Shown here in pieces: positions 7,248 to 17,386 of a DNA stretch of 64,000 bases. The stretch is taken from contig NZ_LR134506.1 in NCBI RefSeq assembly GCF_900638305.1, positions 558,001-622,000 on the forward strand, in the 5' to 3' direction. This DNA is from Porphyromonas cangingivalis (lineage in GTDB: Bacteria; Bacteroidota; Bacteroidia; Bacteroidales; Porphyromonadaceae). The notes under the pieces were generated by a model. The model was not told the origin of the DNA and searched no databases. It was given only the letters and a program-made list of their open reading frames with translations. The position numbers were made by a program, and so were the translations under genes. Numbering within the stretch: position 1 is the stretch's first letter; the number at the start of each line of letters is the position of its first letter.

Positions 7248-8273
7248 TCAGTAAGCTGTTATTAGATACTTGGTTGCCGTCTTGAGAACACTAATCTCTG
7301 AGACCTCACCACTTTTCAATTTCAATGATGCCTTTTTACTCACCCAATCTCCGCTGTTCGGCAACGGCAGCTCAAATTCAGCTGTCGGATATACCACAAT
7401 GTGGAGTATAGAGCCGATCGACAATGTTCCCCCAAGCGAAAAAGAGGATGCATTGCCCGTTGTTACCTCCACCAACCTCTTATTGATTGGTAGATTGGTG
7501 AAAGATGTCGCCGTATTACTGCCAACGTTTCGAGCGGACTCAAGAAGAACTGCAATAAATTCTTGCTCTGATCCCGCATAGCCGGCTTCTTGAGCTTGTT
7601 GGTAGGCACTCTTACCATCTGCACCTTTGGCGCCATCGTTGCCGTTCGCGCCTTTCGCTCCGGCTTTCCCTTTTAGGCCTACATACTGATACGACTCTTG
7701 TCCCTGTACCCTAACTCCGAGACGAGTTCCATCCCAATGAAACTCAAGAGGAAGACCCGGCTCCCCTTTGTCGCCTTTGTCGCCTTTGAGTGATTGCCGT
7801 TGCTCTTCGGTCAGCTCCTCGAAGGTCATCTTACCGTCTGCTCCTTTCGCTCCGGTTTCACCCTTGAGGTTGACATACTGATACTCGCCTTGCCCCTTGA
7901 TACGTACACCAAGCTCTGTACTACGCCAGGCAAACTCAAGAGGAAGACCCGGCTCTCCCTGGTCTCCCTTTATGGATTGTCCCGGCTCTCCCTGGTCTCC
8001 TTTTGGTCCCTTAATCCTCTCGATCGGGATAAGGATATGCCAAGAGTCGTCATCCTCTACTTGCCACATCACATTGTCGCCCTGGACGTCGAGCCTAACG
8101 GGCTTACCATCTTCGCCGTTCTTCACCTTTGCCTGAATGGCATCTACGAGCAACTGTATCGATATCCGCCCATTCTCTCCACTTGCCTGACAGACAAGAA
8201 GAAAATCAAGCAGACTTACCGCACTCAGTAGCGTGAAGTTCTGAATGTCAATCGTGTTTGCGTTTGTATTCAT
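7248..8273 (-). CDS. Collagen-like tail fibre protein
   Basis: The 341-residue protein has a globular N-terminus (1-85), then Gly-X-Y runs (GPKGDQGEPG, GDKGDKGEPG, GNDGAKGADGK) that should form trimeric collagen-like shafts, and a C-terminal globular part of about 110 residues. A module starting GLPLEF and ending near YQYV, followed by LKG and Gly-X-Y triplets, occurs twice (about residues 108-150 and 172-215), showing internal duplication. Gly-X-Y shafts are common in siphoviral fibres. It sits between the large tail-tip protein and the BNR protein and is likely the fibre shaft. Confidence 0.8.
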   Translation of the reverse strand: MNTNANTIDIQNFTLLSAVSLLDFLLVCQASGENGRISIQLLVDAIQAKVKNGEDGKPVRLDVQGDNVMWQVEDDDSWHILIPIERIKGPKGDQGEPGQSIKGDQGEPGLPLEFAWRSTELGVRIKGQGEYQYVNLKGETGAKGADGKMTFEELTEEQRQSLKGDKGDKGEPGLPLEFHWDGTRLGVRVQGQESYQYVGLKGKAGAKGANGNDGAKGADGKSAYQQAQEAGYAGSEQEFIAVLLESARNVGSNTATSFTNLPINKRLVEVTTGNASSFSLGGTLSIGSILHIVVYPTAEFELPLPNSGDWVSKKASLKLKSGEVSEISVLKTATKYLITAY

Positions 8274-8295
8274 ATAATTTATTTTTATATATTTG
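8263..8295 (+). promoter_or_regulatory. Promoter of the rightward lipoprotein gene
   Basis: TTTG at 8263-8266, a 21-bp spacer and TATATTTG at 8288-8295 match the consensus. The -33 box lies inside the first codons of the oppositely oriented fibre gene. The predicted leader before the ATG at 8320 is about 18 nt. Confidence 0.7.
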
Positions 8296-8319
8296 TGTCG
8301 AAACTAAATACTTACAACT

Positions 8320-8871
8320 ATGAGACATCTACTATCTATTTTATTGATTCTTTTTGTGGTCTCCTGCAAGACCGATAAGCCTAACGGCATGCTCAAGCAG
8401 GATGCTCAAATATCTATCAATGTCATCTCCGGCACTGCACCTCGTGCCGAGTCCGATGAGGAGCAACCTCTGACTCCTCTTGAGGTCGTTAAGCAGGCTT
8501 GGGCTGTGCACCTTATCGGTCATGGGATGACTAAAGATGCGGATCGTGTCATCCATGAAACACAACGAGACCTCGAAAACATTGCAATCAAGATGTTTGG
8601 TAGCGATATTATCGGAGATACCCCTCGCACAAAGGGACAACTGCAGAAGTTCTTTATCGGAGGTAAAGATGTCTACTTCACCACCAAAGAAGATAAAGAC
8701 ACAATTGGGTATATCCCCAATAAGGTATTGCAAGAGGCTTATACAAAAGTGATAGTTGCTTACGAAGCTGGCAACTACGAAGAGGTTTACAAACTCTTCC
8801 AGAGCGCCTATACCGCCGTTCCATGTACAGGGAAACAATACCGAGAGCTCAAAGCCAAAAATCAACATTGA
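8320..8871 (+). CDS. Predicted lipoprotein, second prophage cargo gene
   Basis: The 183-residue product starts with MRHLLSILLILFVVSC, a clear lipoprotein signal with Cys16 as the lipidated residue. The mature part is helical and charged and matches no family I recognise. It is the only rightward gene inside the tail module and carries its own promoter upstream and a strong terminator right after the stop. That makes it a self-contained cargo gene, probably expressed in the lysogen; surface modification or exclusion of other phages is possible but not shown. Confidence 0.75.
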   Translation: MRHLLSILLILFVVSCKTDKPNGMLKQDAQISINVISGTAPRAESDEEQPLTPLEVVKQAWAVHLIGHGMTKDADRVIHETQRDLENIAIKMFGSDIIGDTPRTKGQLQKFFIGGKDVYFTTKEDKDTIGYIPNKVLQEAYTKVIVAYEAGNYEEVYKLFQSAYTAVPCTGKQYRELKAKNQH

Positions 8872-8895
8872 CAGACAGTATTTCTAAAATATTTG

Positions 8896-8929
8896 AGTGG
8901 GTGTGGTCGCTACCGCACCCACTTATTTT
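8896..8929 (+). terminator. Strong intrinsic terminator after the lipoprotein gene
   Basis: AGTGGGTGTGGT (8896-8907) and ACCGCACCCACT (8912-8923) form a 12-bp stem (one G-T pair) with a CGCT loop, followed by TATTTTTT. It stops 1-7 nt before the end of the convergent tail-tip gene. Confidence 0.85.
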
Positions 8930-11900
8930 TTACACCTCCGCCACACATTGAAAGGCAAAGCCTCCGTCTTCGTAGTTCCCTGCATCATCCGATACTTCGA
9001 CCTCAAAGTACGTGCCGGTTATGTTTTTTAGCATAGCTATGAGCGTGCCACTCCCTTGTGTCGTAACGGTAGGTACGTAGTTGACATGACCGATATTGTG
9101 ATAGACCTGATACCTGCCTGTGCTATATCTGGATGCACCGGAAAAAGCACCGAGCTTTTGAAGAGCAGCACCTCTATCACTCACCCTCCCTGCAGCTACG
9201 ATCTTGATCTCCTTAGCTGGCTTGGTGACGGTGTACCCAACCGTAAACTTTCGGTATCCGGTTGTTGTCTCTTCCGTCTCCTCCATCGGGGTTATAGGAT
9301 ATAGCCCTGTGCGGTAATTGACTGATGTGAGCACACCATTGATGATCTCCTTGTAACTCCCGGTCGGGAACTCCAACAGCTCACGCACGGATGGTATAAT
9401 CACCCCTGCAAGGACTGCCCCGGGTGGTATGGTAATCTCCACAAGCTCGACCTCCTTGTGGGGGCTTTTGGCGATGTCCTGCATATAGGTGTTGATGATG
9501 ATACGCACAGCTTGATTATGGGCATTTTGGATATATGCCACCTTTCCATTGTCGTGGGCATATAGGCGGTAGGACGAGCCGTTGAAATAGTTGTAGTTGT
9601 CTCGGGTGACGACTATCGACTCCTTAACCCTCGTACCTCCGCTGTAATCCCACTGAAATGGAGCTGCCACGCTGCCACGTATAGATACGTCCCCTGTCTC
9701 GCCGTTCATGACAATGTTGGGGGTGAAAGCACCGATTTTGCCGTCTGGGACTTCCGAGATGTCCACTTCTCGCCCCTCAAACAGCCCTCTCTGAGACATA
9801 AGCTTACCCTCTTTGAAAATAAACTCTGCAAGATACGCACCGTCTGCAAGCAATAGATCAGTAGCGACCATTTCGAAGAAGTTAAATCGCTTCCAATATG
9901 AATCATCACTCCTCCCTGTAGGAGGAACGGTAACAGCAGAGTTGCTGTAATTCTTCACGACATAGGGGTAAGCCCTGTCGTCGCCTGATGCTCGGTACAG
10001 TACTATATGTCGCACCTCGTCGTTGTAAAAGTATTGACGTCCTTGTTTGTATGCTCCTGTAGGCACAGGCATAGCCCCGACACGACCGTCAGCACCTTGA
10101 GCTTTCACACCGGTGTTAATCCACTTTGTGCCATCCCAATACTCCCAATACCCCTGAGAGTTAATCCTCGGCGCCTTGCCGTCATTACCGTCTTGCCCAT
10201 TTCGCCCATTTCGTCCGTCGCCGATAATCACACCATTACTCTCGTGCAAGTACTCTGAAGCATATACGGTGCTCTCGTCGATCCATCGATATGTACGCAC
10301 CTTATAGTATAATGCCTCAGCACTAAATACCACATCCATCGATGATACATCTTTGCGACCCTCTTTGCGATTCCACGTAATGCCATCCGATGACGTATAT
10401 AACACCATCGATGTACGGATGAGATTGTTGTCATCATCCATGTGAGCAACTGTATACGATGCTGGAGTATAGCTACCTGTCTCAGATACTTTTGACATCA
10501 CGTGTGATGGGGTTAGATGAGTGCGTTTCGGCACAATCTTATATATAGCCGGAGCACTCCATGTTGGAGAAGATTGCGGATTATCTATGTCATGGAGAGA
10601 CGGGGTGATCTCGGCACGTGTCTCCCAACACACCGAGCTATCGGCACGTGTGAGACGGACGGTCGTGTATGTTTGCTCATGGGATCCCTTGCGCCTACCT
10701 CTGACGGACAGAACAATGCGCCCTCCTTGAGGTATGTGTAGTCTCAGCCCCTCGTCAAATGAGCCATACAGATGTCTATCGTAGAGCGTTTTTGCGGTAT
10801 AGAGATCGAATAGTCGGAGATATACGCCTTCTCCCGAGTGATCTCGACCCTCGACACGATAGGTTATATATTGCTCCTCTTCGTCCGTCATGTGCGAGAT
10901 GCTACCCTGGTCCGTATTAATCAGATCAAGTACATAACTACTTCCCTGCCGTGCAAAGCTACGTACATCTACGATACTGATTGTTTCCGAAGGTGCTTGA
11001 TTACTCTTACTCCACCCTTTCGGGAACCGCCCCATAGGAACCTCAGGCATATTGTCGACATGCATATATCTTGACTCTACATACCTGCCTATACCATCTT
11101 TCACAACCGTTACCCGGAAGCTTTGAGGTACAATAGCCTTCCCCTCACAGTTTACAAGGATGTCTACTTTGCCCCCCTCACTACCAACGCTGGTGATTAT
11201 GATATTTCCGGCATTGATGGTGGCTGTTACTCCAACGGCCGATAGCGTAACAGTATATGCCCCTTCTTCCACAATCTCTGAGTAGAGCAATTCTTTGCTG
11301 CCTTTCAATACGGTGATATGCGTTGAAAGATTATATTCCGACACCGTTACTTCTTTTCCACCCGTAACCACTTGATGATTCCCGGTCACAACCTTCATCG
11401 ATCGCCTTAATTCTGTCGCCCCTTCTTTCACAACCTTGTCGTAGGAAGATAGGGTGACGGAGTAGGGGCTATCCACCTTGTCGGCAATCTCCTTGATCTG
11501 CTCGGGAGATAGCTGAAGGATCGTGCCGGTAAAGTACACATTGTTCAGATAGGCTGAATAGCCATCAAGTTGCATTCCGTGCACTCGAAGATTGGAGAGG
11601 TCGCCAAACTGCATGGCTATGTTGTGCTTGCCGATCTCCCAATCATTCACCCCCTTGAGGTATCGGGTATAGCTCGTTGTACTGTATGCCGATGCTTGTC
11701 TTGAGGTGTCGAAGAAGTTGCCATAAGCAACAAAGTGGCTCATCGCCTTTGGGTGCATATCGTACCCCTCACGGAGAGCGTATCTGACCACACCGTCATT
11801 CGATACGGACAGCACCCTGAAATAGCACGTGCCAAATCCCTCGCCTGTGTTGTACACGAGCTTACAGATATCCCCAACAGCAACAGACGGATGTTCGCCT

Positions 11901-12523
11901 GCTTCCAATTTGAGTTGGAAGGACTTGTTCCCCTCATCCACACTCTCGATGATACCCCCACCTTTTGAATTCCATTCTTCACCCGTGACAACTCTAACTC
12001 GGTTGTACCTCAGCTCTGGCACCTCCAAGAATGAGCGCAAAAAGAGACTTTCAAGCTCTGCACGACCTTTGTCGTCTATATGACCTCCGAAGCCTGTAAG
12101 TCCTGGTGCATACTCTCCGAAGTTAGCACCCCTAAGGAAAGAGATAAGACCCTCTGCAGTATCATCCTCTTGACGAGACAAGAATCGTCTCCATATCGGA
12201 CTATCTTTTGCCAAGTCAAGCGCAAGGTCAGCAACTCCTGCCCTTACTTTCTCGGTCACTCTCTTCTTGTCATAAGTCCCTGCTACCGGACCTGCCTCAA
12301 ATACAGGTCGGGTAATATAGAGATAGCCTGCTCGATCTATTGTTATCGCATCTATATCCGACTTATTGTTGTGAGTATGCCCCTCAACAACCTTGGAATT
12401 ATTCATGTTGATAACATTGTTAGCAGATATATTAGCCGCCGTAATACCCAACTCTCTGAGTCGCTTACTCCTGGGACGCCCCGGAGTCGTAAACACTTTT
12501 ACCGTGAATTCTTTCTCATCCAT
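8930..12523 (-). CDS. Large tail-tip/fibre protein with a collagen-like segment
   Basis: A 1197-residue late protein. The N-terminal region (about 25-90) carries a HTHNNKSDIDAITID segment like the fibre-attachment repeats of Bacteroidetes phages; a beta-rich part follows, with Ig-like stretches around 400-520, and a short Gly-X-Y run (NGRNGQDGNDGKAP) near residue 785. A KWINTGVKAQGADG segment lies just after it. The start is set at ATG 12523, one base after the stop of the previous gene; the upstream in-frame ATG would overlap it. It probably builds the tail tip and carries the fibres encoded next. Confidence 0.8.
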   Translation of the reverse strand: MDEKEFTVKVFTTPGRPRSKRLRELGITAANISANNVINMNNSKVVEGHTHNNKSDIDAITIDRAGYLYITRPVFEAGPVAGTYDKKRVTEKVRAGVADLALDLAKDSPIWRRFLSRQEDDTAEGLISFLRGANFGEYAPGLTGFGGHIDDKGRAELESLFLRSFLEVPELRYNRVRVVTGEEWNSKGGGIIESVDEGNKSFQLKLEAGEHPSVAVGDICKLVYNTGEGFGTCYFRVLSVSNDGVVRYALREGYDMHPKAMSHFVAYGNFFDTSRQASAYSTTSYTRYLKGVNDWEIGKHNIAMQFGDLSNLRVHGMQLDGYSAYLNNVYFTGTILQLSPEQIKEIADKVDSPYSVTLSSYDKVVKEGATELRRSMKVVTGNHQVVTGGKEVTVSEYNLSTHITVLKGSKELLYSEIVEEGAYTVTLSAVGVTATINAGNIIITSVGSEGGKVDILVNCEGKAIVPQSFRVTVVKDGIGRYVESRYMHVDNMPEVPMGRFPKGWSKSNQAPSETISIVDVRSFARQGSSYVLDLINTDQGSISHMTDEEEQYITYRVEGRDHSGEGVYLRLFDLYTAKTLYDRHLYGSFDEGLRLHIPQGGRIVLSVRGRRKGSHEQTYTTVRLTRADSSVCWETRAEITPSLHDIDNPQSSPTWSAPAIYKIVPKRTHLTPSHVMSKVSETGSYTPASYTVAHMDDDNNLIRTSMVLYTSSDGITWNRKEGRKDVSSMDVVFSAEALYYKVRTYRWIDESTVYASEYLHESNGVIIGDGRNGRNGQDGNDGKAPRINSQGYWEYWDGTKWINTGVKAQGADGRVGAMPVPTGAYKQGRQYFYNDEVRHIVLYRASGDDRAYPYVVKNYSNSAVTVPPTGRSDDSYWKRFNFFEMVATDLLLADGAYLAEFIFKEGKLMSQRGLFEGREVDISEVPDGKIGAFTPNIVMNGETGDVSIRGSVAAPFQWDYSGGTRVKESIVVTRDNYNYFNGSSYRLYAHDNGKVAYIQNAHNQAVRIIINTYMQDIAKSPHKEVELVEITIPPGAVLAGVIIPSVRELLEFPTGSYKEIINGVLTSVNYRTGLYPITPMEETEETTTGYRKFTVGYTVTKPAKEIKIVAAGRVSDRGAALQKLGAFSGASRYSTGRYQVYHNIGHVNYVPTVTTQGSGTLIAMLKNITGTYFEVEVSDDAGNYEDGGFAFQCVAEV

Positions 12524-12524
12524 A

Positions 12525-14807
12525 TTAGTCTTTGTATTCGTCTGGTGACAGCTCAACATATGTCACTTGGCCTGCATCAGTGATCACATCTTGAACTTCC
12601 GACCGGATCATAAATTTTTTATTAGGTTGGTTAGTATCGATATAAGTACATAGCCTTCCGGTATCTGTGATAACCTCCCCGGAAAGAGTTGTATGCCTTG
12701 TGGCGTATTGAGAGTATATGGTTCCCATGAGCAACCGTTCTATCTGTGATGTTCGGCCGGCTCTTGTGAGCTCTGTAATCTGTCTTCCGGTATGGGCATT
12801 GAAGTATGCTCCTCTGGCTGTTGGCACACTGCCTTTCGAGCTACCACACACTGTGTCAATATCCAGAGGCTCCCTTGCAAATGGGTTTAACTCTGATGTA
12901 TACTGCACATCGTCCGTATTTATTGTCTGATCAAACTGATCATTATTTATAAGCTCCAATTTAGGAGGTTGCATGAGTATCCATGAAATCTTATTCCATA
13001 GATCACCTTCGTTCTGAACCTCTGTTTTGCTCAGTTCGTAGTCTGACTCTTTACTATGGAAGATCTCCCTATCTCCTATCACTCTATTTATGATTTGCCA
13101 TCCCTGCAACACCTCAAGCCATAGGTGACCGCCACCCCCACCAAAGTAGGGGTAGGGTATATATTGTCCTGCCGGTGCGCTTCCAATATTCGCACTAAGC
13201 TCTCTCCATGTTGGCCCTATAGCTTGTCTATTGGACTTCCATCCGACAACACCGGTTTCTACAAGTCGATCTTCAACATCATAATAAGACAAGTATCCAA
13301 CTTGATCTTTCTTCAGGGTCCAATATCCTAATGTCTTAGACAAGTCTGTGTCTGCAACAGGAGCATTCTTGGATATAACCTCAGCATTAACCCACGTGTA
13401 TATATCATCAGACCCATCCGGTTGATACCTCAATGCCACCGGCACATACACAAAGTTTCCATAAGACTTCCAATACGTTTCCCATTCCTTTTGTGGTAGG
13501 CTTTCCCAATCAACAGCACCCTCAAATGGATTTACCCTTGGATCCATCAACAATTCAATACTGATACGTATGGACAATCTTTCAGGATCTGCCACCGGCG
13601 GTATGGGTACTTTCTGAGTTCGAAATATGGGTTTACCTATGGTTGACATAGTCCCTGCCAAGTCATTCATGAGGTATCCTATTCTCCTCATTCTCACATT
13701 TGCTGATCCATTCCCTGCTGGGTGCACCGACACACTTCTGAACATGAGAGCAATGCCTTCACTCTCTTGCCCATCGTATTGTGGTACGATTTTGTAGAAT
13801 GAACTCAAGGGATTCAACAGTTCTATATTCTTACCCACAGCCGACACCCATAGGGTAAAGCCACAAGCGGAAGTATCCAGCCATCGTTCGGCCGACTCCA
13901 TATTGTAGTGGTAAGAATAGAGTCTGGCTTCTCCATAAAGCAACCCGTCCGAATTGTTTAATGCCGTCTTTCTTGAGCTTGTAGGGATAGTCCAACACTT
14001 CTCTGACAGGAGATTGCCACTTTGAGCATATGTATTCCAGGAGATATTTATGTTATTGTATACGGAGTCTACCCCCATTGTACTGCTGTCTCCATCCCAC
14101 AAAATGGGATTACCCTCAGAGTTATGATACAACGCATTAAGATCGTACACATAGATTTTCCCACAGCGTTGCACTATCTTTAATCCTAAGGGCTGATATA
14201 CCCCCTCTAAGACCTCACTTAACTCTGACGCTTCGCCATCTTCGTTGTAGAAGTTGTCACTCCTCACCTTAAGGTCTGAAAGACTCATTCTATTCCCAGT
14301 AGGGAGCAATGAGGTGCTTATGAATGCTTCATCAACCCCGGATGTGTTGATGCCACTTTGAGACAGCGCATATCTGAGGATATCATTCAGGGTCTTCATT
14401 CCTCCGAGGCCATACTTTAAGCGTTTCAGTATCCCAAAATCGCTAAATGTTAGAGAGACTGTGTAATCCTTCAGACTTTCATACGGCTCCTCATAAAATT
14501 CAGGATCCAGCATACCTGACCAATACAGAGCATTATCCCTATAGACATCCATACGAACATCAGCAATGCGTATCGTGTATAAATCCTCGAAGCGACGATC
14601 ACTGGTGCTGATGACCCTGATGCTGGCAGAGCTACCACATAAGACATCCTCCTTCTTGGTGTCTTGCCATTCTATGACAAGCGGTGATTCTGCATCAAAT
14701 ACAAGATCCTCCACGACATAAGGGAGGTCGGATTTTTGATATATCTCAACCTTCCAGACAACACCATGACGGCTGACGAACGAGCCGGAATATCTGACGT
14801 GCAACAT
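12525..14807 (-). CDS. Distal tail/baseplate-type protein
   Basis: The 760-residue protein follows the tape measure gene by one base, the usual place of distal tail and tail-associated proteins in siphophages. Its N-terminus reads like a ring-forming tail protein (MLHVRYSGSFVSRHG, YWSGMLDPEFYEEPY, SLTFSDFGILKRLKY). The middle and C-terminal parts have no recognisable enzymatic motif. A role in closing the tail tube and anchoring the tip is inferred from gene order. Confidence 0.75.
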   Translation of the reverse strand: MLHVRYSGSFVSRHGVVWKVEIYQKSDLPYVVEDLVFDAESPLVIEWQDTKKEDVLCGSSASIRVISTSDRRFEDLYTIRIADVRMDVYRDNALYWSGMLDPEFYEEPYESLKDYTVSLTFSDFGILKRLKYGLGGMKTLNDILRYALSQSGINTSGVDEAFISTSLLPTGNRMSLSDLKVRSDNFYNEDGEASELSEVLEGVYQPLGLKIVQRCGKIYVYDLNALYHNSEGNPILWDGDSSTMGVDSVYNNINISWNTYAQSGNLLSEKCWTIPTSSRKTALNNSDGLLYGEARLYSYHYNMESAERWLDTSACGFTLWVSAVGKNIELLNPLSSFYKIVPQYDGQESEGIALMFRSVSVHPAGNGSANVRMRRIGYLMNDLAGTMSTIGKPIFRTQKVPIPPVADPERLSIRISIELLMDPRVNPFEGAVDWESLPQKEWETYWKSYGNFVYVPVALRYQPDGSDDIYTWVNAEVISKNAPVADTDLSKTLGYWTLKKDQVGYLSYYDVEDRLVETGVVGWKSNRQAIGPTWRELSANIGSAPAGQYIPYPYFGGGGGHLWLEVLQGWQIINRVIGDREIFHSKESDYELSKTEVQNEGDLWNKISWILMQPPKLELINNDQFDQTINTDDVQYTSELNPFAREPLDIDTVCGSSKGSVPTARGAYFNAHTGRQITELTRAGRTSQIERLLMGTIYSQYATRHTTLSGEVITDTGRLCTYIDTNQPNKKFMIRSEVQDVITDAGQVTYVELSPDEYKD

Positions 14808-14808
14808 A

Positions 14809-17385
14809 TCAGCTACGTGATTTTAAGTTATTCTCCTTCGAAAGGATACCGACAAGGCTACGCCCCTTTATCTCAAATGTCACTCTGCCATCGAGCGATT
14901 GTGGAGCATCAGATATCATGGATCTCAACTTATCGAGCGGAGCTATCACCTCAGGATTACTGCTTGCCCCAGCATACTCTCCCACCAATGCGAGAGTAGG
15001 GCCGGTTGCAACCCCTCCTGATGCCAATGCAGGTATACCCGCAGCAGTAACAGACGCCAACATCGCAGCCGTAAATCCTGCACCTATACCGAAGCCGGCA
15101 AAGGGGATAGAAGCATGAGCCGCCATATACTTAGCAGCTGCCAACTCTTTGAAGCTCGCAGATTCAAGCTTATTGGCCGCTATAACACCCGCAGATACTC
15201 CGACACTTGTTGCGGCACTTGTCGCACGTGCTGCAGTAGCACCAACCTCAGCACCAACCTCAGCAGTTTTGGCAATAGTCAATGCCGTACTGGCACCGGT
15301 GAGGAGCTTCATTATCTCCAGCACTGTCTTAAAGCCTTGATACAAACTGAGGAAGCCATCCACTACAGTAGTCAACACTTGCCACGCAGATCCGTTACCT
15401 TCCACAGCGTCAGTGATCCTTTCTATGCTGTCTCCCATGCCTTTGATCCCGCCCCAACTCTTGTTTAGAGCTTCTTCGCTGGATATAGAGGTCTTTTGCA
15501 CCTCCTTACCTGCATTCTTGATTGCTTCAGCTTTCTTCTCCCATGCTGCTATCTGTTGATTGATCATGGATGCCTCGTTGATGCTAGCAGTCTGCAGGCT
15601 CTCATTTAATACCTCAATATTCTTGGAGATCTCTTTTAGTGTCGATGCACCTTCGTTAACGGTTCCTATCTTGGATACCTCCTTACCTGCATTCTTGATT
15701 GCTTCGGCTTTCTTTTCCCATGCCTCTATCTGCTTGTTGATCTCAACGGCTTCAATCTTGGTAGCCTTCTGCAGTTGATCATTTAGTATATTGATGTTGT
15801 CTGTAATCTCCTTCAGTGTTTGAGCCTCCGAAGACCATACCGGATCGTCATTTTCTTTCGCCTTACCTGCGTTCTTGATTGCCTCAGCTTTCTTCTCCCA
15901 TGCCTCTATCTGCTTGTTGATCTCAACAGCTTCAATCTTGGTAGCCTGCTGGAGCTTATCGTTAAGGATTTGGATATTTCCGGTGATGTCTTTTAGATTT
16001 TCTGCACCTTCTTTCCAGCGGGGCTTTTCCTCTTTTGACTTCTTGGAGACCTTAGAAGGATCTTTATAATCCTTATATTTATCGAGGAGGTTAGATACAT
16101 CCGCTCCTCCTTTGTCGTCAGTCTTAACATCAACAGTGACCTCAGCTGTACTCCCACCCAAACCAAGTAGACGCTTCAACCACTCCCATGCCTGCTTAGC
16201 CTTATCTGCAAGCCAACTGAGAGCTGCAGACAATTTCTGCATTATTAGGTCTGCCAATGGCTTTATGGCGGACCACAAACTATTAACCACAGAGCGAAAG
16301 CCCTCGAAGTGATTATATGCATATATAGCACCTGCAACCAGTGCGCCTATTGCTGTAATAAGTAGCCCTATAGGGTTTGCTGTAAGCACTGCATTTAATA
16401 TCTTCTGCACTGTGGTCCATGCGACTGTAGCAATCTGCACAGCCTTTTGCGCTACTGCTACACCGATTATTGCAGCTTTATTCTTCACAAAAGCTATAGT
16501 AGATACGGCAAATGCTTTTGTTCCACCAATGAGAGCTGCCTTCATTGAGTTGATGCCGGACACAAGCGTGATAAGGCTTGCTGTCGTTGTAGCTGCATGC
16601 GCTGCAATCGTCACAAAAGGCAATGCCCCGTTTACGAGTCCGCCTAGTTGCTCTTGTATATCTCCTAATGTATTCTCAAGCTGCTTCTGCTTACCGGATT
16701 CCGTCTTGGCCAATTCGGCATTCATATTACCGACATTGTTGGTGATGACTTGAGCCAATACCGCTGCACGCTCCTGTTCCGTACCAAACTTAAGAACCTT
16801 TTCCTCAGCTTCGGAGAATGTAACACCAACTTTGGTCAGAGCTGCAACTTGTCCCTGCATGACCTTTCCCATCAGATTCCCCACACCGACGGCATCGGAT
16901 GTTGTAGCCTCCAAGCCCTTCTGCTGAGCAATAAGGTTGTTCATTGCCGGTATGAGTGTCTCAAGGCTCGCTTTTTGATCCAAAAAGGTAGCCAACTGTT
17001 GCGCTCCTGATAGTTGCACTTCATCTCCAACTACACCCAATTCCTGCTGTGCGCTCGCCAAGTCTTTTATACTTTGAACTTCCGCTTGTGTGGCTCCCAT
17101 TCGCTGAGCCATTATGGTCTCTAACTTTCGTTCAGCTGTTTCCTGAACAGCGTAAGCTGTAGCTAATCCTTTTATCGTCTGATGTAATTGTTGGAAACTT
17201 CTTTGTGCTGCATCTATACCGGTAGCTAAAGCTGCAAAATTTATCACACTTCCTTTAAGCTGTTGAGCTTGTTTGAGAGCACCTTCCATAGACTTCTTTA
17301 GACCATCTGCACTTTTTGCAAGGTCCTGAAAGCCTTTGGCATCTCCATCCAACTTAAATGTTATCGTTACAGTACTTCCCGCCAT
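14809..17385 (-). CDS. Tail tape measure protein
   Basis: The 858-residue product is the longest helical protein of the tail module: an Ala/Lys/Gln-rich N-terminal coiled-coil region, a hydrophobic block near residues 255-360 (ALIGG, IIGVAVAQ, IGLLITAIGALVAGAIYA) and a Gly/Ala-rich C-terminus. Residues about 460-630 contain three tandem repeats of 59-60 residues, each with an EINKQIEAWEKKAEAIKNAGK-like core. Tape measures set tail length and are ejected with the DNA; 858 residues would suit a tail of roughly 130 nm by the usual rise per residue. It follows the frameshifted chaperone gene directly. Confidence 0.9.
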   Translation of the reverse strand: MAGSTVTITFKLDGDAKGFQDLAKSADGLKKSMEGALKQAQQLKGSVINFAALATGIDAAQRSFQQLHQTIKGLATAYAVQETAERKLETIMAQRMGATQAEVQSIKDLASAQQELGVVGDEVQLSGAQQLATFLDQKASLETLIPAMNNLIAQQKGLEATTSDAVGVGNLMGKVMQGQVAALTKVGVTFSEAEEKVLKFGTEQERAAVLAQVITNNVGNMNAELAKTESGKQKQLENTLGDIQEQLGGLVNGALPFVTIAAHAATTTASLITLVSGINSMKAALIGGTKAFAVSTIAFVKNKAAIIGVAVAQKAVQIATVAWTTVQKILNAVLTANPIGLLITAIGALVAGAIYAYNHFEGFRSVVNSLWSAIKPLADLIMQKLSAALSWLADKAKQAWEWLKRLLGLGGSTAEVTVDVKTDDKGGADVSNLLDKYKDYKDPSKVSKKSKEEKPRWKEGAENLKDITGNIQILNDKLQQATKIEAVEINKQIEAWEKKAEAIKNAGKAKENDDPVWSSEAQTLKEITDNINILNDQLQKATKIEAVEINKQIEAWEKKAEAIKNAGKEVSKIGTVNEGASTLKEISKNIEVLNESLQTASINEASMINQQIAAWEKKAEAIKNAGKEVQKTSISSEEALNKSWGGIKGMGDSIERITDAVEGNGSAWQVLTTVVDGFLSLYQGFKTVLEIMKLLTGASTALTIAKTAEVGAEVGATAARATSAATSVGVSAGVIAANKLESASFKELAAAKYMAAHASIPFAGFGIGAGFTAAMLASVTAAGIPALASGGVATGPTLALVGEYAGASSNPEVIAPLDKLRSMISDAPQSLDGRVTFEIKGRSLVGILSKENNLKSRS
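15508..15996 (-). repeat. Three tandem repeats inside the tape measure gene
   Basis: Conserved blocks starting with ACCTGC(A/G)TTCTTGATTGC recur at 15508, 15685 and 15865, so the periods are 177 and 180 bp (59 and 60 codons). Each encodes a core around WEKKAEAIKNAGK. The two right-hand copies are closest to each other. Confidence 0.85.
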
Positions 17386-17386
17386 A

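Noticed and set aside
6299-12523. Diversity-generating retroelement acting on fibre genes
   Set aside because: No reverse transcriptase gene or template repeat was found; the repeated modules are Gly-X-Y or Asp-box protein repeats.
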